Positions 12,001 to 23,474 of a DNA stretch of 64,000 nucleotides are shown here, one piece after another; positions within the stretch are counted from its first letter, which is position 1; the number at the start of each line of letters is the position of its first letter. The DNA is from Emmonsiellopsis sp. PD_33 (Eukaryota > Ascomycota > Eurotiomycetes > Onygenales > Ajellomycetaceae). The notes below the pieces were generated by a model. The model made no database searches. It saw only the letters and a list, made by a program, of their open reading frames with translations, and was not told the DNA's origin. The position numbers and the translations under genes are program-made. The stretch spans positions 1 through 64,000 of the forward strand of contig JANTQF010000109.1 in NCBI GenBank assembly GCA_032988165.1, written 5' to 3'.

Positions 12001-14113
12001 TGCTCCACAATTCGGGATATTACCATGGTAAAGGGTCGGGTGCTAGGCGTAGTTTGGAACCTTGATGTTTCGTGGGGTTTGTCAAGCCAGTGAGTCCAGT
12101 CCAAAGTGGGCCAGTGCTGGGCTGGTTGCACCCCTCAATCTCATCCCGCCTAACACGTCGACTTCTGGGCGAGTTTTGGCTTGCATTTGGCGGTCAGGAC
12201 CAAGATTTCCAAGTGAGAGTGTGCGTCCGCTGGCAGCCACTGTCACCCAGGACAGCAAGAACTGTGTGGTAAACAACCCGAAAAATGATCAATCCCTGCT
12301 AAATGCTTGACACGAACCTGGGTGGTATTTCATGCTCCGCGAGTCGTTTTTGGCCTCCTTTTGGCTCCCAGCACCCCATTAGCCAGCGCAAACAAAACAT
12401 AAGAAATGGTACGAACGGCGAAAATCGCGCATCTGTTATGGCCTGCCCCGACCCCCCGACAGTGCCCCGTCGCCGGAAATCCGAATCATGACGGTGCTTA
12501 CCGAGGTTCTGTTATGACGAACATCGAAACAGACTCCACAACCCGTCGCTTGGCGAAATTACGAGGGGTGGTCTCGTTTTGTGCGGCTTGAGCCCGCGCT
12601 TTCGGAACCCTCGCTGTGCTCCAAACATCCAAGGCGAATGACAGGTGTCGGCTAGGGGATGTGGTACACCTGGGACTGTTGACCATCAAACACAGATCAT
12701 GGCTGCAGTAGCTGCCTTCCAAAGGCTCACAGGATTCCATCTGTTCTTCCCCACTTAGTCCGCCAAGCCCCCATTGGAACGTTTCGCGAGCAGGAGAAGC
12801 AGCGCAACAGCCTTCTCGCGTGGCGAATGGGGGCCGTCTCCAGTAGTGCCTTGGTGAGGGTGGGACAATGCAAAGTTACGGCCATCTGGATCCATGCGGA
12901 ACAAAATTTCGGCTATCAAGGGAAGGCGTCGACATTCCCATCTCAAGGCCTCATGACCCCCACGGCGGAGTGTATCTTTCTCAAAAAATTCCGAGCCGCC
13001 AATGGCTGGATGGAACCAAATCGTAACGGACGGTTGCATCCTGGGTTAGATCGAGTTGTGCAAGTCAAAGCGCCAAAGGCGGCAAAGAGAATATCATCCA
13101 GAGGCCAATTACTGGCGGGAAGTGAACGGCGTGTGCAACGATTGTGATGTTCACTTGCGGATAGATCTCTAGCAAATAAATCTCCCAAATCCGTGGTTGG
13201 ATCCACGATGAAGTCAAATTTTTGAGATTATGATCATGAGTTTGGATCTTGTTCACGCAGGCCAATCGTCACCTGCTCGCTGCCCGTCGACTTTCAATTC
13301 TACCTTTTTCCCTCACCCAATCATCCTCGCCTTAATTGGTCAACTTTGAATTGGCTCATATGCGCTTGGGGTGGAAAGCTCGTCAGGGAAATACCCTATT
13401 TCTCTAGCGTGCCATGAGAGTTGTTGGGAAGACCCTGTTCAATATGGTTCTATGAATGAGATATCAGGGTCGGGCACCTGATAAACAATATCTTGAGCAG
13501 AATAAACTTCTATCATCTTTCCCAGTATCTGATAGCATTTGGTTGGAGGCCGGCGGAAATGATGCTGGTAACCAACCAAGTTAAACCCCCTGGCCTGTGA
13601 ACGAGAAGATTGAACTGCGATATTCATACATTTGGCTCGCATCAGATGGGCCATCAGGTGCATGGTGCCCCAACATTAGCGGCCCCGTTGCTGCCTTCCG
13701 GGAGAGTTGTCAGGATCGTCAGAAACGGCCATACTGCTCAACAAACTGTGATGATAGGCAAAAGATGCAGAGGGAGTTAACCAGAGGGTAGTCGAGGGGC
13801 TATCAAAAGGCAAATCTTGGTCGGAATAGTGTGGTGGAAAACGGGTTGTAATATGTTCCTATCATGGGATGCCCTGGGGTGCCTCTCGCAAAATCATCCA
13901 TATTTACCACACAACAAGTATCTGGCGAAAACACTCAAGCAGTGCCCCCTCCATAGCCATATGATATGGGAATCGAACATAATCCTTCCAAAGGGGTAAA
14001 TATAAATCCACAAAGAGCATAGGAACAACTCAATATCCATACCAACCACTAGCCTACAGAATGAAAAGCGGCACGCCTTTAACCCTTTCAGCTAGGTACG
14101 GCTCGCATAGGTT
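9047..14113. other. Long gene-free interval upstream of RasGEF-like gene
   Basis: Roughly 5 kb with normal CpG content but no convincing coding sequence. The longest minus-strand frame (189 codons at 10145-10714) has no domain, no bias and no joining exons. There is a purine-rich GAAGAAGA stretch at 9921-9953 and a G-rich run near 9259-9283. It lies between the 5' end of the RasGEF-like gene and the 3' end of the DUF7704 gene. It could hold a long promoter, a long 5' UTR or non-coding transcripts, but the sequence does not decide. Confidence 0.45.
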
Positions 14114-14652
14114 TCACTGGATCTTCTTCACATCACCAGGGGTTTTTGGATCCCCAAAAGCGCCCAAGAGGTACGCAATCCGATGAAGAAATAGAATACC
14201 CGACGCCCCAACGTTCCCCCACGCCATATCATTCCACTGCCTCACATTGATCAGATCATCAAATCCGAGACCCAGATATGTGGCGTAAATGTGGCCCAGG
14301 TCTGCAACGGCCAGGGCAATCAGATAGTTCCTGATCACCTTTGGCTCGGATGTTGAGTATAGAATGCCAATACCCGCCAGCAGGAGTAGTAGGTACAGGT
14401 TCCCGAGCTGGAAAGCGATGGCCTGAGTGCTCGGGGGCAGTATTGCTGGCGTCGGGGAATTGGGAGTTTGGCTCACGACGAACTTTTCGACGTTGAAGAG
14501 TGAGACGTAGAAGCCGGCGAAGCTGCGAGGGGGTGTTAGATTGTGATCAAGTATGATAGAGGGGGGGATGGAACGGGGGAAGGGAGGTACAGTGATATCG
14601 GCTCTAGGATCGCGAAGACAATGTGCGGCCACAGGGGAAGTATCGTGGACAT
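14114..14652 (-). CDS. DUF7704-family integral membrane protein
   Basis: Small fungal membrane protein of unknown function. Two exons: 14652-14591 and 14522-14114, with a 68-bp intron (GTACCT...GCAG). The junction completes a Leu codon and gives 156 residues. The N-terminus MSTILPLWPHIVFAILEPIS is the family hallmark, a first helix with the EPIS motif. Further hydrophobic helices follow: LFAGFYVSLF, the run around GNLYLLLLLAGIGILY, NYLIALAVADLGHIYATYLG, and the last one around ASGILFLHRIAYLLGAFG, so about four transmembrane segments. The C-terminus is short and basic. The family is recognised by overall pattern; no biochemical role is known to me. Confidence 0.75.
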
Positions 14653-15504
14653 CTCGACCAAATATAAGCCGTCTATTGTTTCAGAGAACAAAGATGGCTC
14701 TGGATTTAGCCGGATCTTGGGTTTTGTTTTTTTTATATTCGGGAATTGGAGGCCGAGCGAGTGGCTTGACGGTTTGCGGGGAAAGCTGGCGAGATCAACA
14801 ACTGCAGAATAAAAAACTCCGGGTCTGAAGAGGAAGACAATAGAATATCATGCGGGCGTTTCCCGGTAATTTATGACTGCGATGATTAGCCGTTTAAACA
14901 AACAGACTCCTCAAGGACCGAGATGCAAGTAAAGCGGTTTCAGGTAATCATGGTTGTCAACTTCAAGTTGTCAAGCCCTTATTGCTTATTTGAAAAAAAA
15001 AGAAATGGTTTATGTTTCTTCAGTCAAGGCCAGTCTTGGGTCATGCCATAGCTAATATTTTAAAGCTGGGATATGAACCTGGATGATAGGATATATCTCT
15101 GGGGGGGTAGTCTGCGAGAGGATGAAAAGTATAGGGAAGTAAAAATGGGATGCGTAACTGCAGAGACAGGATTTGAGTACGAACCTGAAGACGTGGGATG
15201 GGCGAGAAATGGCCAGTTACAGACCCAAACTGGTCTGCCTCATGTATTAGCCGCTCTTTATGTCTCTTTCTGGATATTGATGGATGTTGTTCGAGAAGTC
15301 CAGACGAATTCCGGCCGAAATATCTCCGTCACGTGCTCTAGTTAGTTAACTAACCGCTGCTGACATCATCCATGGATCCCTCTTACTCTCCTCCACCATC
15401 GCCAACGACAGCGCAAGACAACAACTCCTCTCCATAAGCTGAAGACAGCAGCTGGGCCAGGATGCCTGCTCTGTCCACGACCAGCTCCCTTGCCAGACGA
15501 AACA
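14653..15504. other. Divergent promoter region
   Basis: About 850 bp between the starts of the DUF7704 gene (minus) and the two-Myb gene (plus). No further ORF with support. The stretch 15330-15500 is pyrimidine-rich, probably the 5' UTR of the downstream gene. An ATG at 15462 is out of frame with the downstream protein and would be an upstream ORF if it is transcribed. Confidence 0.4.
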
Positions 15505-17520
15505 ATGGACCCCTTCGTGGGAGCTGGCGGGGTTCCTGCTCCCGTAGACGACCCCTTTGTTCAGCTACGAGACCTCCCGCAGCTCAATAGCCATCTACGA
15601 ATCCCGCCATTACGCGATCCAATACCCTCCCGCACTCTTAAAGCCCCGTCTCCTCTAGAGCCCAATGCCGGTGGTGGTAGAGAACACAGCATTTCGAAAT
15701 CCTCCCTTATTAGCGGCAATCCTCCCGCCGAGCTTCCTACCCTTGAATACTTCCTCAATGCCGCCCGCACCGATTCGCTCCCCCAGTCCTTCTCGGGCAA
15801 AGCATCAAATTCAGACCCTCCTCCGAAGACTATTCTCCCTACATTTATAAATCTTCGTGCCATCGAGAAATTCCCATATGCCTCCTTTGATGAAGATGCG
15901 CCCCGAAAACGTCCCCGTTTCGACGTTAACGGTGATATGTTCAGCGAACACCTTCAACTACCTATTCCTAAAAACCAGAAGGAAACTCCTAATCCGCCTC
16001 CTTTTGGGCCGTTAACAATCTTGAATGGCTTAAACGAACCCCCTCCAAATGCGGCCTTGTTCCCGCCTATTGAACCCAGTGCCACTCCCACAATCCTTAC
16101 CCGGCCAACACGAGATACCCCCGGCCCTCTTGCGGGCACATCTGGGAGTGCGAACAAGGAACGGAGGGGAAGGCGAATAAATGATATTATTGAACCAATT
16201 ATCGAACCGAGTGTTGAAGAAGTCGATGAACCCGTGCCGGACAATGAAGAGGAACTAGCAGCCCCTGAGGGGTCCAGTTCAACGCAGCAAACAGAAGAAG
16301 GCCGCAAGGACTCCGCCATTCCAAAGCCCCAACATGGTCGATCAAGAAAGAAACTAAGAAAGTGGACAGATCAGGAGACAACGGATTTGCTACGCGGGGT
16401 TGTGAAATGTGGTGTTGGAAATTGGACGACAATTCTTGCGCAGCCCGAACTAAGTTTCAACGATCGAACTGCCGCAAATTTGAAGGATAGATTCCGCGTT
16501 TGCTGCCCGTGGGCGTATGGCTCGGATCAGAAAACTATGGAAGTGGTTAAAAAGACGCTTGCGCAAGCAAGAACTGGATCGGATGCGAACTTGTCAGGCA
16601 AAATTGTGCTTCCTGACCCAAGGACTGTCACGAGCGGCCCGGAATCAAACACCACCTCGTCCACTAGGCTCTCGAAGTCTGCAAACCAAAATACCAAGAC
16701 TAGCTCGCTACCTCCCGAATCACGCTCTACCGTCTCCGCACCAGGCGGTGATCCAAGCACATCACCCGCTACCAAATCGAAATCCCAAACCACCCAAACC
16801 CCAACTGCCAAAAAATCCCCTACCCTATCCAGCAAATCCAGATCTACTCTCGTCTCCCTTGGCCTCCCAGAACCCTGCCTAACCATAAAGTCCAGCCGAC
16901 GCTCTCGCCGTCCCTTCACCCCGGCAGAGGACGAAGCTCTTCTCAAAGGCTACGCAGCCCATGGGTTCCAATGGACGTTGATTCGCCAGGATAAGCAACT
17001 GAACCTGATGCACCGAAAAGCCACGGACCTGAGAGACCGCTTTCGGACAAAGTTTCCTGACGCATATCGAGAGGGTGGCTCTGCAATGGCTAAACCCACG
17101 GAGGCTCCCGAGAAGGAAGATAGGGGTACTATCATCCCCACCGCTGCCGCCGCCGCTACGCTGTTAGCCGACTTTGGAGCGGCCGGGACCCCGCCTACAT
17201 CGGCCCCCGCACAAGCTCCCAACCCCAAAACACCAGCAGCGACGAAACAAACCCGGTTCACTACACCTGACGCGGGCCCCGTCCAGAGCCGGAGACGCAC
17301 CTCTCAATCGCCATTCAATGATCTTGGCTCCTCCTCCCTCCCGGACCCAATCACCCTGCCCCCGCCCCCGGCTCCCGGTCTGCCGGATCTAACGAGCATT
17401 ATGAATCTGCCGATGTTCCCGTTTTCAATGGATGATGGGGGAACGGGAGGTGTGGACGGGGTTGATATGAGATGGGAAGATAATACGTTGCCACCGCTTG
17501 TTTGGGATGAGTTGCCGTAG
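15505..17520 (+). CDS. Two-Myb (telobox-type) DNA-binding protein, Teb1/Tbf1-like
   Basis: Nuclear DNA-binding protein, single exon. I use ATG 15505 (MDPFVGAG), giving 671 residues; the next upstream ATG (15462) is out of frame. Two Myb/SANT repeats are visible. The first, at about residues 281-336, begins KKLRKWTDQET and ends AANLKDRFR. The second, at about 465-520, begins RRSRRPFTPAEDEALLKGY and ends ATDLRDRFR. LKDRFR and LRDRFR match the telobox third-helix signature (VDLKDRWR in classical telomere binders). The arrangement of two Mybs separated by a Ser/Thr/Pro-rich linker resembles fission yeast Teb1 and related fungal factors that bind TTAGGG-type sequence at promoters or telomeres. The rest is disordered, rich in Pro, Ser and acidic residues. 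The PFVQLRDLPQL segment near the N-terminus is a possible interaction motif. DNA-binding role is well supported; exact target is inferred. Confidence 0.8.
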   Translation: MDPFVGAGGVPAPVDDPFVQLRDLPQLNSHLRIPPLRDPIPSRTLKAPSPLEPNAGGGREHSISKSSLISGNPPAELPTLEYFLNAARTDSLPQSFSGKASNSDPPPKTILPTFINLRAIEKFPYASFDEDAPRKRPRFDVNGDMFSEHLQLPIPKNQKETPNPPPFGPLTILNGLNEPPPNAALFPPIEPSATPTILTRPTRDTPGPLAGTSGSANKERRGRRINDIIEPIIEPSVEEVDEPVPDNEEELAAPEGSSSTQQTEEGRKDSAIPKPQHGRSRKKLRKWTDQETTDLLRGVVKCGVGNWTTILAQPELSFNDRTAANLKDRFRVCCPWAYGSDQKTMEVVKKTLAQARTGSDANLSGKIVLPDPRTVTSGPESNTTSSTRLSKSANQNTKTSSLPPESRSTVSAPGGDPSTSPATKSKSQTTQTPTAKKSPTLSSKSRSTLVSLGLPEPCLTIKSSRRSRRPFTPAEDEALLKGYAAHGFQWTLIRQDKQLNLMHRKATDLRDRFRTKFPDAYREGGSAMAKPTEAPEKEDRGTIIPTAAAAATLLADFGAAGTPPTSAPAQAPNPKTPAATKQTRFTTPDAGPVQSRRRTSQSPFNDLGSSSLPDPITLPPPPAPGLPDLTSIMNLPMFPFSMDDGGTGGVDGVDMRWEDNTLPPLVWDELP

Positions 17521-18252
17521 GCTGGATGGGGCTTTTTTTTTCTCTCTTGTGTCTATTTTGGGCGTTTGGGTTTATGGGGCTTATACCGAGGCATAGGATT
17601 TTAGATGGGATTGGATAAATGGGCTATACGGGTGGAGTTTAATAGAATAATCGAATTTATTTTTAGTTCATTTGATCCAATTGGCAACAATGAAAACATT
17701 TCCCTCGTTCTCTCTTTCAAAGTTAGGTAGTAACAAAGTTGGGTGGATATGAAAAATAGAAGTAGGGAAACTGACTAATAGTAAGTCAAATAGGAAATAT
17801 CAAGTCAATAACGCCAGTAAGAACAAAGGCTTCAGATAGGGATAAGGAAAATGTGGGGAATAGGGGGGAGGGCGTGGATATTCGCTTAAGCGTTGATGAT
17901 TAACTCTGGAATCGAGAGAGATAAAAGGAAAGGGAGAAAGACAAAGGAGAGCCGTACAAGAAACATATCGTAAGTGAACCAACTACTAGGGCCGGGGGTA
18001 GTCGGTGGAAGAGAGGTCCCTGGTGAATGGTGATGGGGGAAATTTATGGATGGGGAATTCTGATAATTCGATGATAACCAAGGGGATTTGGTCGTGGGGG
18101 TGGCGAAGTGCATGGGTTCCGATTGACTCAAAAAGGTATTCAGGGGTGAGGATTGCGAGTCAAAGCTATGTGGTTATGGTTTCGTCATGGCGTGTATCAT
18201 GGGAATGCAGTATGATGCTTTTAAATAGACAAGGTGGTGGAAAGTATTCTGT
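17521..18252. other. Convergent 3' region
   Basis: About 730 bp between the 3' ends of the two-Myb gene and SNX3. AT-rich directly after the stop at 17520, then no conserved signal. No gene supported. Confidence 0.4.
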
Positions 18253-18877
18253 CTACCAAGCATTGCGGTCCCAGTTTGGATCTAGTAGCAGATGGGTTAG
18301 TTACAAAGCGAGAAACCCGGATACACCCGCATCTCCCTTACCTTGGACGAAGCTGGCTAGCACCTTGCTGCCTGTCTGCAGCAATGGGTGGCCCACTACT
18401 ATTTGCAAGAATCGCTGGAGGCCTTCCCGTCGATGTTCGATCACATCATCACTGAATCTGTTTGTGAATACTTTCCCTGGTAGAGGCGGGATGGTTACAC
18501 GCGCGCTCTCCCGCTCTAGTATATCTCGGAAGTATTCGAAGTCTGAGTAGCGCCGGCGCACGACCGAGTGCTTGAGTTTGAATGCGGGGATGTTGGTGCG
18601 GCAGACAATTTCGTAGGACGTGTACATGTTGCGTGATGTGCCGTGGGTTTGGGGGTTTTTCACCTATGGTTGAAGGAGCGTGAGTCAGGGTAAAATAGGA
18701 TATTAAGGGGTATTTCGCCGAGGTCTACTAGCAGCCCTATGCCAACGGGATTGTAGGAGAAAGGTGCCAGAGCAGGAGAGGAAGGGCGGGGAAAGCTACC
18801 TCGATCTCCAAGAAGTTTTCAGGAGGACCATATATCTCCTCGAAGGACTGCTGCCGCGCATCGGGTATGGCCTGCAT
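18253..18877 (-). CDS. SNX3: Sorting nexin 3 (Grd19)
   Basis: PX-domain protein that binds phosphatidylinositol 3-phosphate on endosomes and works with retromer in retrieval of membrane proteins to the Golgi. Exons on the minus strand: 18877-18800, 18663-18342 and 18281-18253, total 142 residues, the normal length. The N-terminus reads MQAIPDARQQSFEEIYGPPE, then a PX domain with RRRYSDFEYF (lipid-binding Arg), PPLPGKV and RREGLQRFL. The last exon adds only nine residues (DPNWDRNAW) and the stop, reproducing the conserved fungal C-terminus. That match confirms the short third exon, which would be missed by simple ORF calling. All introns are GT-AG. Confidence 0.95.
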
Positions 18878-19562
18878 GGTCGTATGGATTCTACGGGCGC
18901 GATGTATGCGATATCTCGCAGAGGGGCAGACGTAGCGGGGTAGGATTGGAGTCAATGGGATGGCAAGGAGGCGAGCAAGACGTGGAACAGCGTAGTGCGG
19001 CTCTGAGGTGAGTGACTGTGTATAGTAGAGGGTTCCAGAGCCACAGAGGATGTTTTATACGCGGCGGGATGGGAGCAGGCAGAGCAAGTCGGCGTCGACA
19101 GCTCTTGGACGTTGATGATGCGGCTTGCCGGGCGGCGTGGTCCGTGCGTGGTGGGGCCCGTGCCGAGGGTTTTGCCGCTCCGGAATGTCTTGGCGCGGCT
19201 GATAACAGCAGTTTGCATTGTTTGCAGTGTATGACATAAGCATCGGGTTTTGCGGGGGAAATCGCGCAGAGACAACGACTCTCCTTTTGATGGAACATCC
19301 AGGAGTAATCATGATATCAAAGGCAACCCACGCCATCAATCGGCATTAACCCGCCGCAGACCACGCTGGCTCGACCCCATTACCTTCTCCGGAACTCTGG
19401 CGGCGACATTCGGATATAGGAGATAACAGATCCCGTATCCACATCCCGTCATGCTGACTAAATAGTAGCAGCTACTCACCCGTAGCCAACTTCCGCTTCA
19501 TTGTATCAGCAAACGCATCCACCAGGTTCGCCTTGCTCGCTTGCTTCTGCGCTCTACGTATC
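18878..19562. other. Divergent promoter region SNX3 / WD40 gene
   Basis: 685 bp between two start codons facing apart. Several short overlapping frames on both strands, none supported. The interval is GC-rich on its left side and probably holds both promoters. Confidence 0.4.
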
Positions 19563-21975
19563 ATGAGCTCGTCTAACAACTCTGCGTCGGAGGCCGGGAC
19601 TCCATCTCGTCTTGTTGGGGATATTGACTATCAACCGTCGGAGGAGGACTCGGACGATATCGAGTATTTTGATGCTGAAGACGATGATGGATGGGACGAT
19701 GCTGCAATGCCGGACGTTCATGGTAGGCCTTGTGGTTTTTTATTTCCACCGTTCCGTCATCATGGCTAACTTAGGGATAGAAGCGCCGGATGCCGCGGCC
19801 GCGGACGTGAACGCGGAGGACCCTGACGACGATGCACAGACTACGTGTACTGATAACCCAAATTGCCTATCAATGAAAATTCCAACGTTACTAACCATGG
19901 TGTTCAGTAACCGCGGCCGAATTATTCCGCCTGCTTGGATCGCACGGACTACAACGCATTTTACGTACACACAGAATATCCGGTTTACGATTTGAGCTAG
20001 ATCAGGACGACTCTGACGATGACGCCAACGAGATATTTGGCACGCATGGATTTCGAAGGCGCAGGTCGATGACAAAGTACGAGCCGCCAAAAGTACCAAG
20101 TGATGCTGGAAGGGAATTGATGTATACTGGACAATACGGAAGTAATCCTCACTACGCAGATAAATTAAAGAGGCGGAAGGAGAAGCTTGCAACGAGGCTA
20201 ATGTGGAGGGAATTGGCTTACGATGGCCGTCTCAACTCTTCTCGTTCAATTTCGCAGGTCAGATTAGCCTTTCCCGTCTTCACCTGTTCTGTTGTACCTT
20301 TGCTTTACTAAATGTCCACAGGGCCTTATCCCCGCATCAAGAGCCGATAAAATCATACATTACGACGCACGATGTTACAGCGGCCAGTTCAGCGATGATG
20401 GCAATTTTTTCTTTACGGCCTGTCAAGACTTTAAGGTCCGGATGTATGACACATCTAACCCCCAGGGCAATTGGAAATACTACAAGACAGTCGATTATAC
20501 TGCGAGTCCGCAATGGACTCTTACCGATGCATCTCTTTCTCCAGACAATAAATATCTGGCCTATAGTTCGATCCGAAGTATTGTGTGTCTAGCGGAAACT
20601 GACCCGAACACGGAGAGCGAGCCAATCCTCCTTAATTTCTCTGATGGGTCTCATTCGAATCTCCACCACGGCGCATCAGCATTTGGAGTAAGCATCAATC
20701 CTGCACGCCCTTGGCAACTCCGTGCTAATTATTTTTTAGATCTGGTCTGTAAGATTTAGCGGTGATGGGAAAGAACTTGTGGCAGGTACCTCCGACCCTA
20801 GTGTAGTTGTGTATGACATTGAACGCCAGAAACCACTGCTACGGCTGGCCAACCATGAAGATGATGTGAATGCCGTTTGTTTTGGTGATAAATTGTCGCC
20901 TCATGTACTCTACTCGGGATCAGATGATTCGACAATAAGAGTGTGGGATAGACGGTCTATGGCGGATGGCCGGGAGGCTGGCGCCTTCCTAGGCCATACC
21001 GAAGGAATTTCATATATTGACAGCAAGGGGGATGGGCGGTACGTTTTGTCGAACGGAAAAGATCAGTCTATGGTAAGTGAGCAACAGAGCGATCATAGTT
21101 GGAATTTAACCCGATTCGTCTCGGCTCGCCTCTGTTTCCCTCTTGGAATAGAAGCCACCCAAAACATCTACTTTTTTTCTGCATGCTGACAGAAATTTAT
21201 AGAAACTATGGGACCTAAGAAAGATGATGACGACCGCAAAGCTCGACACGATCAACCCAGCCAAATACTCCACAGGCTTCGATTATAGATACATGGGGAT
21301 GTCAGATGAAGATTACCGGCCGCATCCACACGACTGTTCCGTGGTAACATTCCGAGGCCATCGGGTTCTCAAAACGCTGATCCGGTGCCACTTCTCTCCC
21401 GATACAAGTACCAACTCACGCTACGTATATACCGGAAGCGCAGATGGCAGAATCCACGTCTACAACATGGACGCCACCGTCGCTGGCATCATTAATGTAG
21501 GGGAGACTACTTATAATTCGCGCCCGCGGGATTCGTATCAGTTTTACTCCGCCTACCATATGCAGAGAGATGGCGCTGAGTGGGGATGCTGCGTGAGAGA
21601 TGTTAGCTGGCATCCAAGCGCACCGGTTCTAGCTGGTACGTTTTATATAGCTCCGTTCCTAGAGACACCTCGCCATGGCCTCCGACTGACAACCCTCCCC
21701 TTTCTTCTCGTATAGCAACCTCATGGAACGGCTGGGGCATGTCAACTGGCACGTGCAGCGTGCATTCCTGGAACGACGGCGCGCAACTTGACGAAGGTGA
21801 GCCGCAACTTGGGGAGAGCTTCGATAGCAAACTATCCCCGCTAAGGACTAATGGCCCCAGTGATGTAAGGGGACATGGGCGTAATCCGTTGCGGGGAGGG
21901 GCGCTGACGACGTTGTTGTCGATGGATGATGATGATGATGATGATGATGGGACTGGCACTTGGGGGGCTTGGTAG
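19563..21975 (+). CDS. WD40-repeat protein, WDR23/DCAF11 (LEC14B) type
   Basis: Likely substrate receptor of a CUL4-DDB1-type ubiquitin ligase, by family. Seven exons: 19563-19722, 19781-19844, 19975-20257, 20322-20687, 20740-21072, 21203-21635 and 21716-21975, all in frame, giving 632 residues. The N-terminus is acidic (EEDSDDIEYFDAEDDDGWDD). It is followed by the LMWRELAYDGRL-like segment that precedes the propeller. WD repeats include KVRMYDTSNPQ, IWSVRFSGDGKELVAGTSD, LYSGSDDSTIRVWDRR, MKLWDLRKM and YVYTGSADGRIHVYN; the DR or LR dipeptides after WD are the DWD-type features seen in DDB1 partners. The internal GHTEGISYIDSKGDGRYVLSNGKDQ is characteristic of the WDR23 group. The C-terminus ends in an eight-Asp run coded by a GAT repeat. 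The second intron donor (GTGTAC) is the least certain junction. Confidence 0.87.
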
Positions 21976-23068
21976 ACGACTGGATGGTGGTGCTGCGGTT
22001 AATGACGACTTATATGACAATTGTCAACTATTGTTTTGTTGATGGGTTATGAATAATGTTGGAGCGTTTTCTTTTTATTCCTTGGCCTCCCCTTTTAAGG
22101 ATTTCCCCTTTTTGTCCTTGCTAAGGCATCTATGATCCCGAGGCCCCGCTTCCCAAAAACATGACTTTTTCTTTCTATTATTCCCCCCGCATTGCATGCT
22201 CTTTTTATGTTTATCGTTTCATCTTTTGGCAAATGAATGAAACGGGTAGATAGGTAACGGTGGGCGACGTAAATATGGGAATTGAATCGAGTTATGCACT
22301 CCGCACGAAGTATTAGTACATTGGTATACAAGATGTCCTCAATCCTGGCGGCATATATGTATTTTTCACTTTCATGGGACAATATTTTGATCAATATTTT
22401 ATCACATCAATTTCAACCGGAGACTCATCAAACCTGTTCAAACACCACCAAAAATGAACCCATCTAAATTATCTGCAAAGAAGCAACAGGGGATAAAATA
22501 AAACACACGGTGCTTAAAATAAAATGAAATAAAAAAAGGGGGTAGATAACGGCTGGATATTGTACATAACATGACAAAAACAATAGATAAAGGAAAAAGG
22601 AAAGGGTGTAGGAAATAAATAAACAAAAAAGGACCAATGTAAAAAGAAAGGCGAAAAAGAAGAGATCGGCAGAAGAAGAAGAACAAGAAGCGATCTATGA
22701 ATATGGATGGATGGATGGGTGGGTGGATGGATTTAAAACCCCCAAATCTCCCCGAACGAACAAAACCGAAACCGCTGCGCGCAACGACTTTGCAAACGAT
22801 AATTCCGCAGATTAGGGTTGTTTTTGCATGGTGTGTATGTGCTTTTCCCCCCTTTGAGTCAAAATTCTATCCCCGTCTGGTCGTGAGTCGTGGGTGGTTC
22901 TCTGTTCCCTCATGTCTGACTGGCGGGCTTCCAGGGGATCGTTAATACTTGGCGGATATTTCAGGACATATCGAGAATAGTTTTAATTGCTTTTGTTTCG
23001 TGCTTGTGGCGTATTAATTCGTCCCTCCTTTCCCCTTATCTCCTCTCCTGCCTTGTAATTTGCAACCA
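21976..23068. other. Convergent 3' region
   Basis: About 1.1 kb between the WD40 gene and SSS1, both ending here. Very AT- and purine-rich on the plus strand around 22480-22690. A TTAGGGTT octamer occurs at 22812-22819 without an adjoining promoter. No gene supported. Confidence 0.45.
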
Positions 23069-23474
23069 TCATGCGCCCCCGACGAGGATGTTGTTTACGG
23101 GGATGTGTACTATGGAGGCGGTTAGTGGAAATGTCCTTGACGACCGAGACTTGTGGCTCAAAACGTAGATGGAAAAACGAAGAAAAGAGCGGGAAACAAA
23201 ATGGCAGCCACTCACTCAGCTTGATGAAGTATCCAATGGCGCCCATGATTAGGAACCCGAAGCCGACTGCCTGGCTGATCTTGAGGAATTCGCGCTTGTC
23301 GGCTGTGGTTTGCGCGAGTTAGTATATCTATGATCAAAAAGAGCACGATAGCTGGGGTAATAGCCCGGAATATGGGGGTTGGGACGCACGCTTTGTACAC
23401 CGGTTCATGAAGAGCATGCCATCCTTCACGAAGTCCTTGGGGACATCGGCGAGCTCCTGGAAGGTGTCGGACAT
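23069..23474 (-). CDS. SSS1: Sec61 gamma subunit of the ER translocon
   Basis: Single-span tail-anchored subunit of the Sec61 protein-conducting channel in the ER membrane. Three exons on the minus strand: 23474-23390, 23302-23216 and 23109-23069, total 70 residues, the expected size. It starts MSDTFQELADVPKDFVKDGM, continues with FMNRCTKPDKREFLK (the conserved cytosolic amphipathic region), then the membrane span QAVGFGFLIMGAIGYFIKL and ends IPVNNILVGGA. Every intron boundary falls inside this highly conserved sequence, so the splice model is reliable. No single open frame shows the protein, so ORF-only annotation would miss it. Confidence 0.95.
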
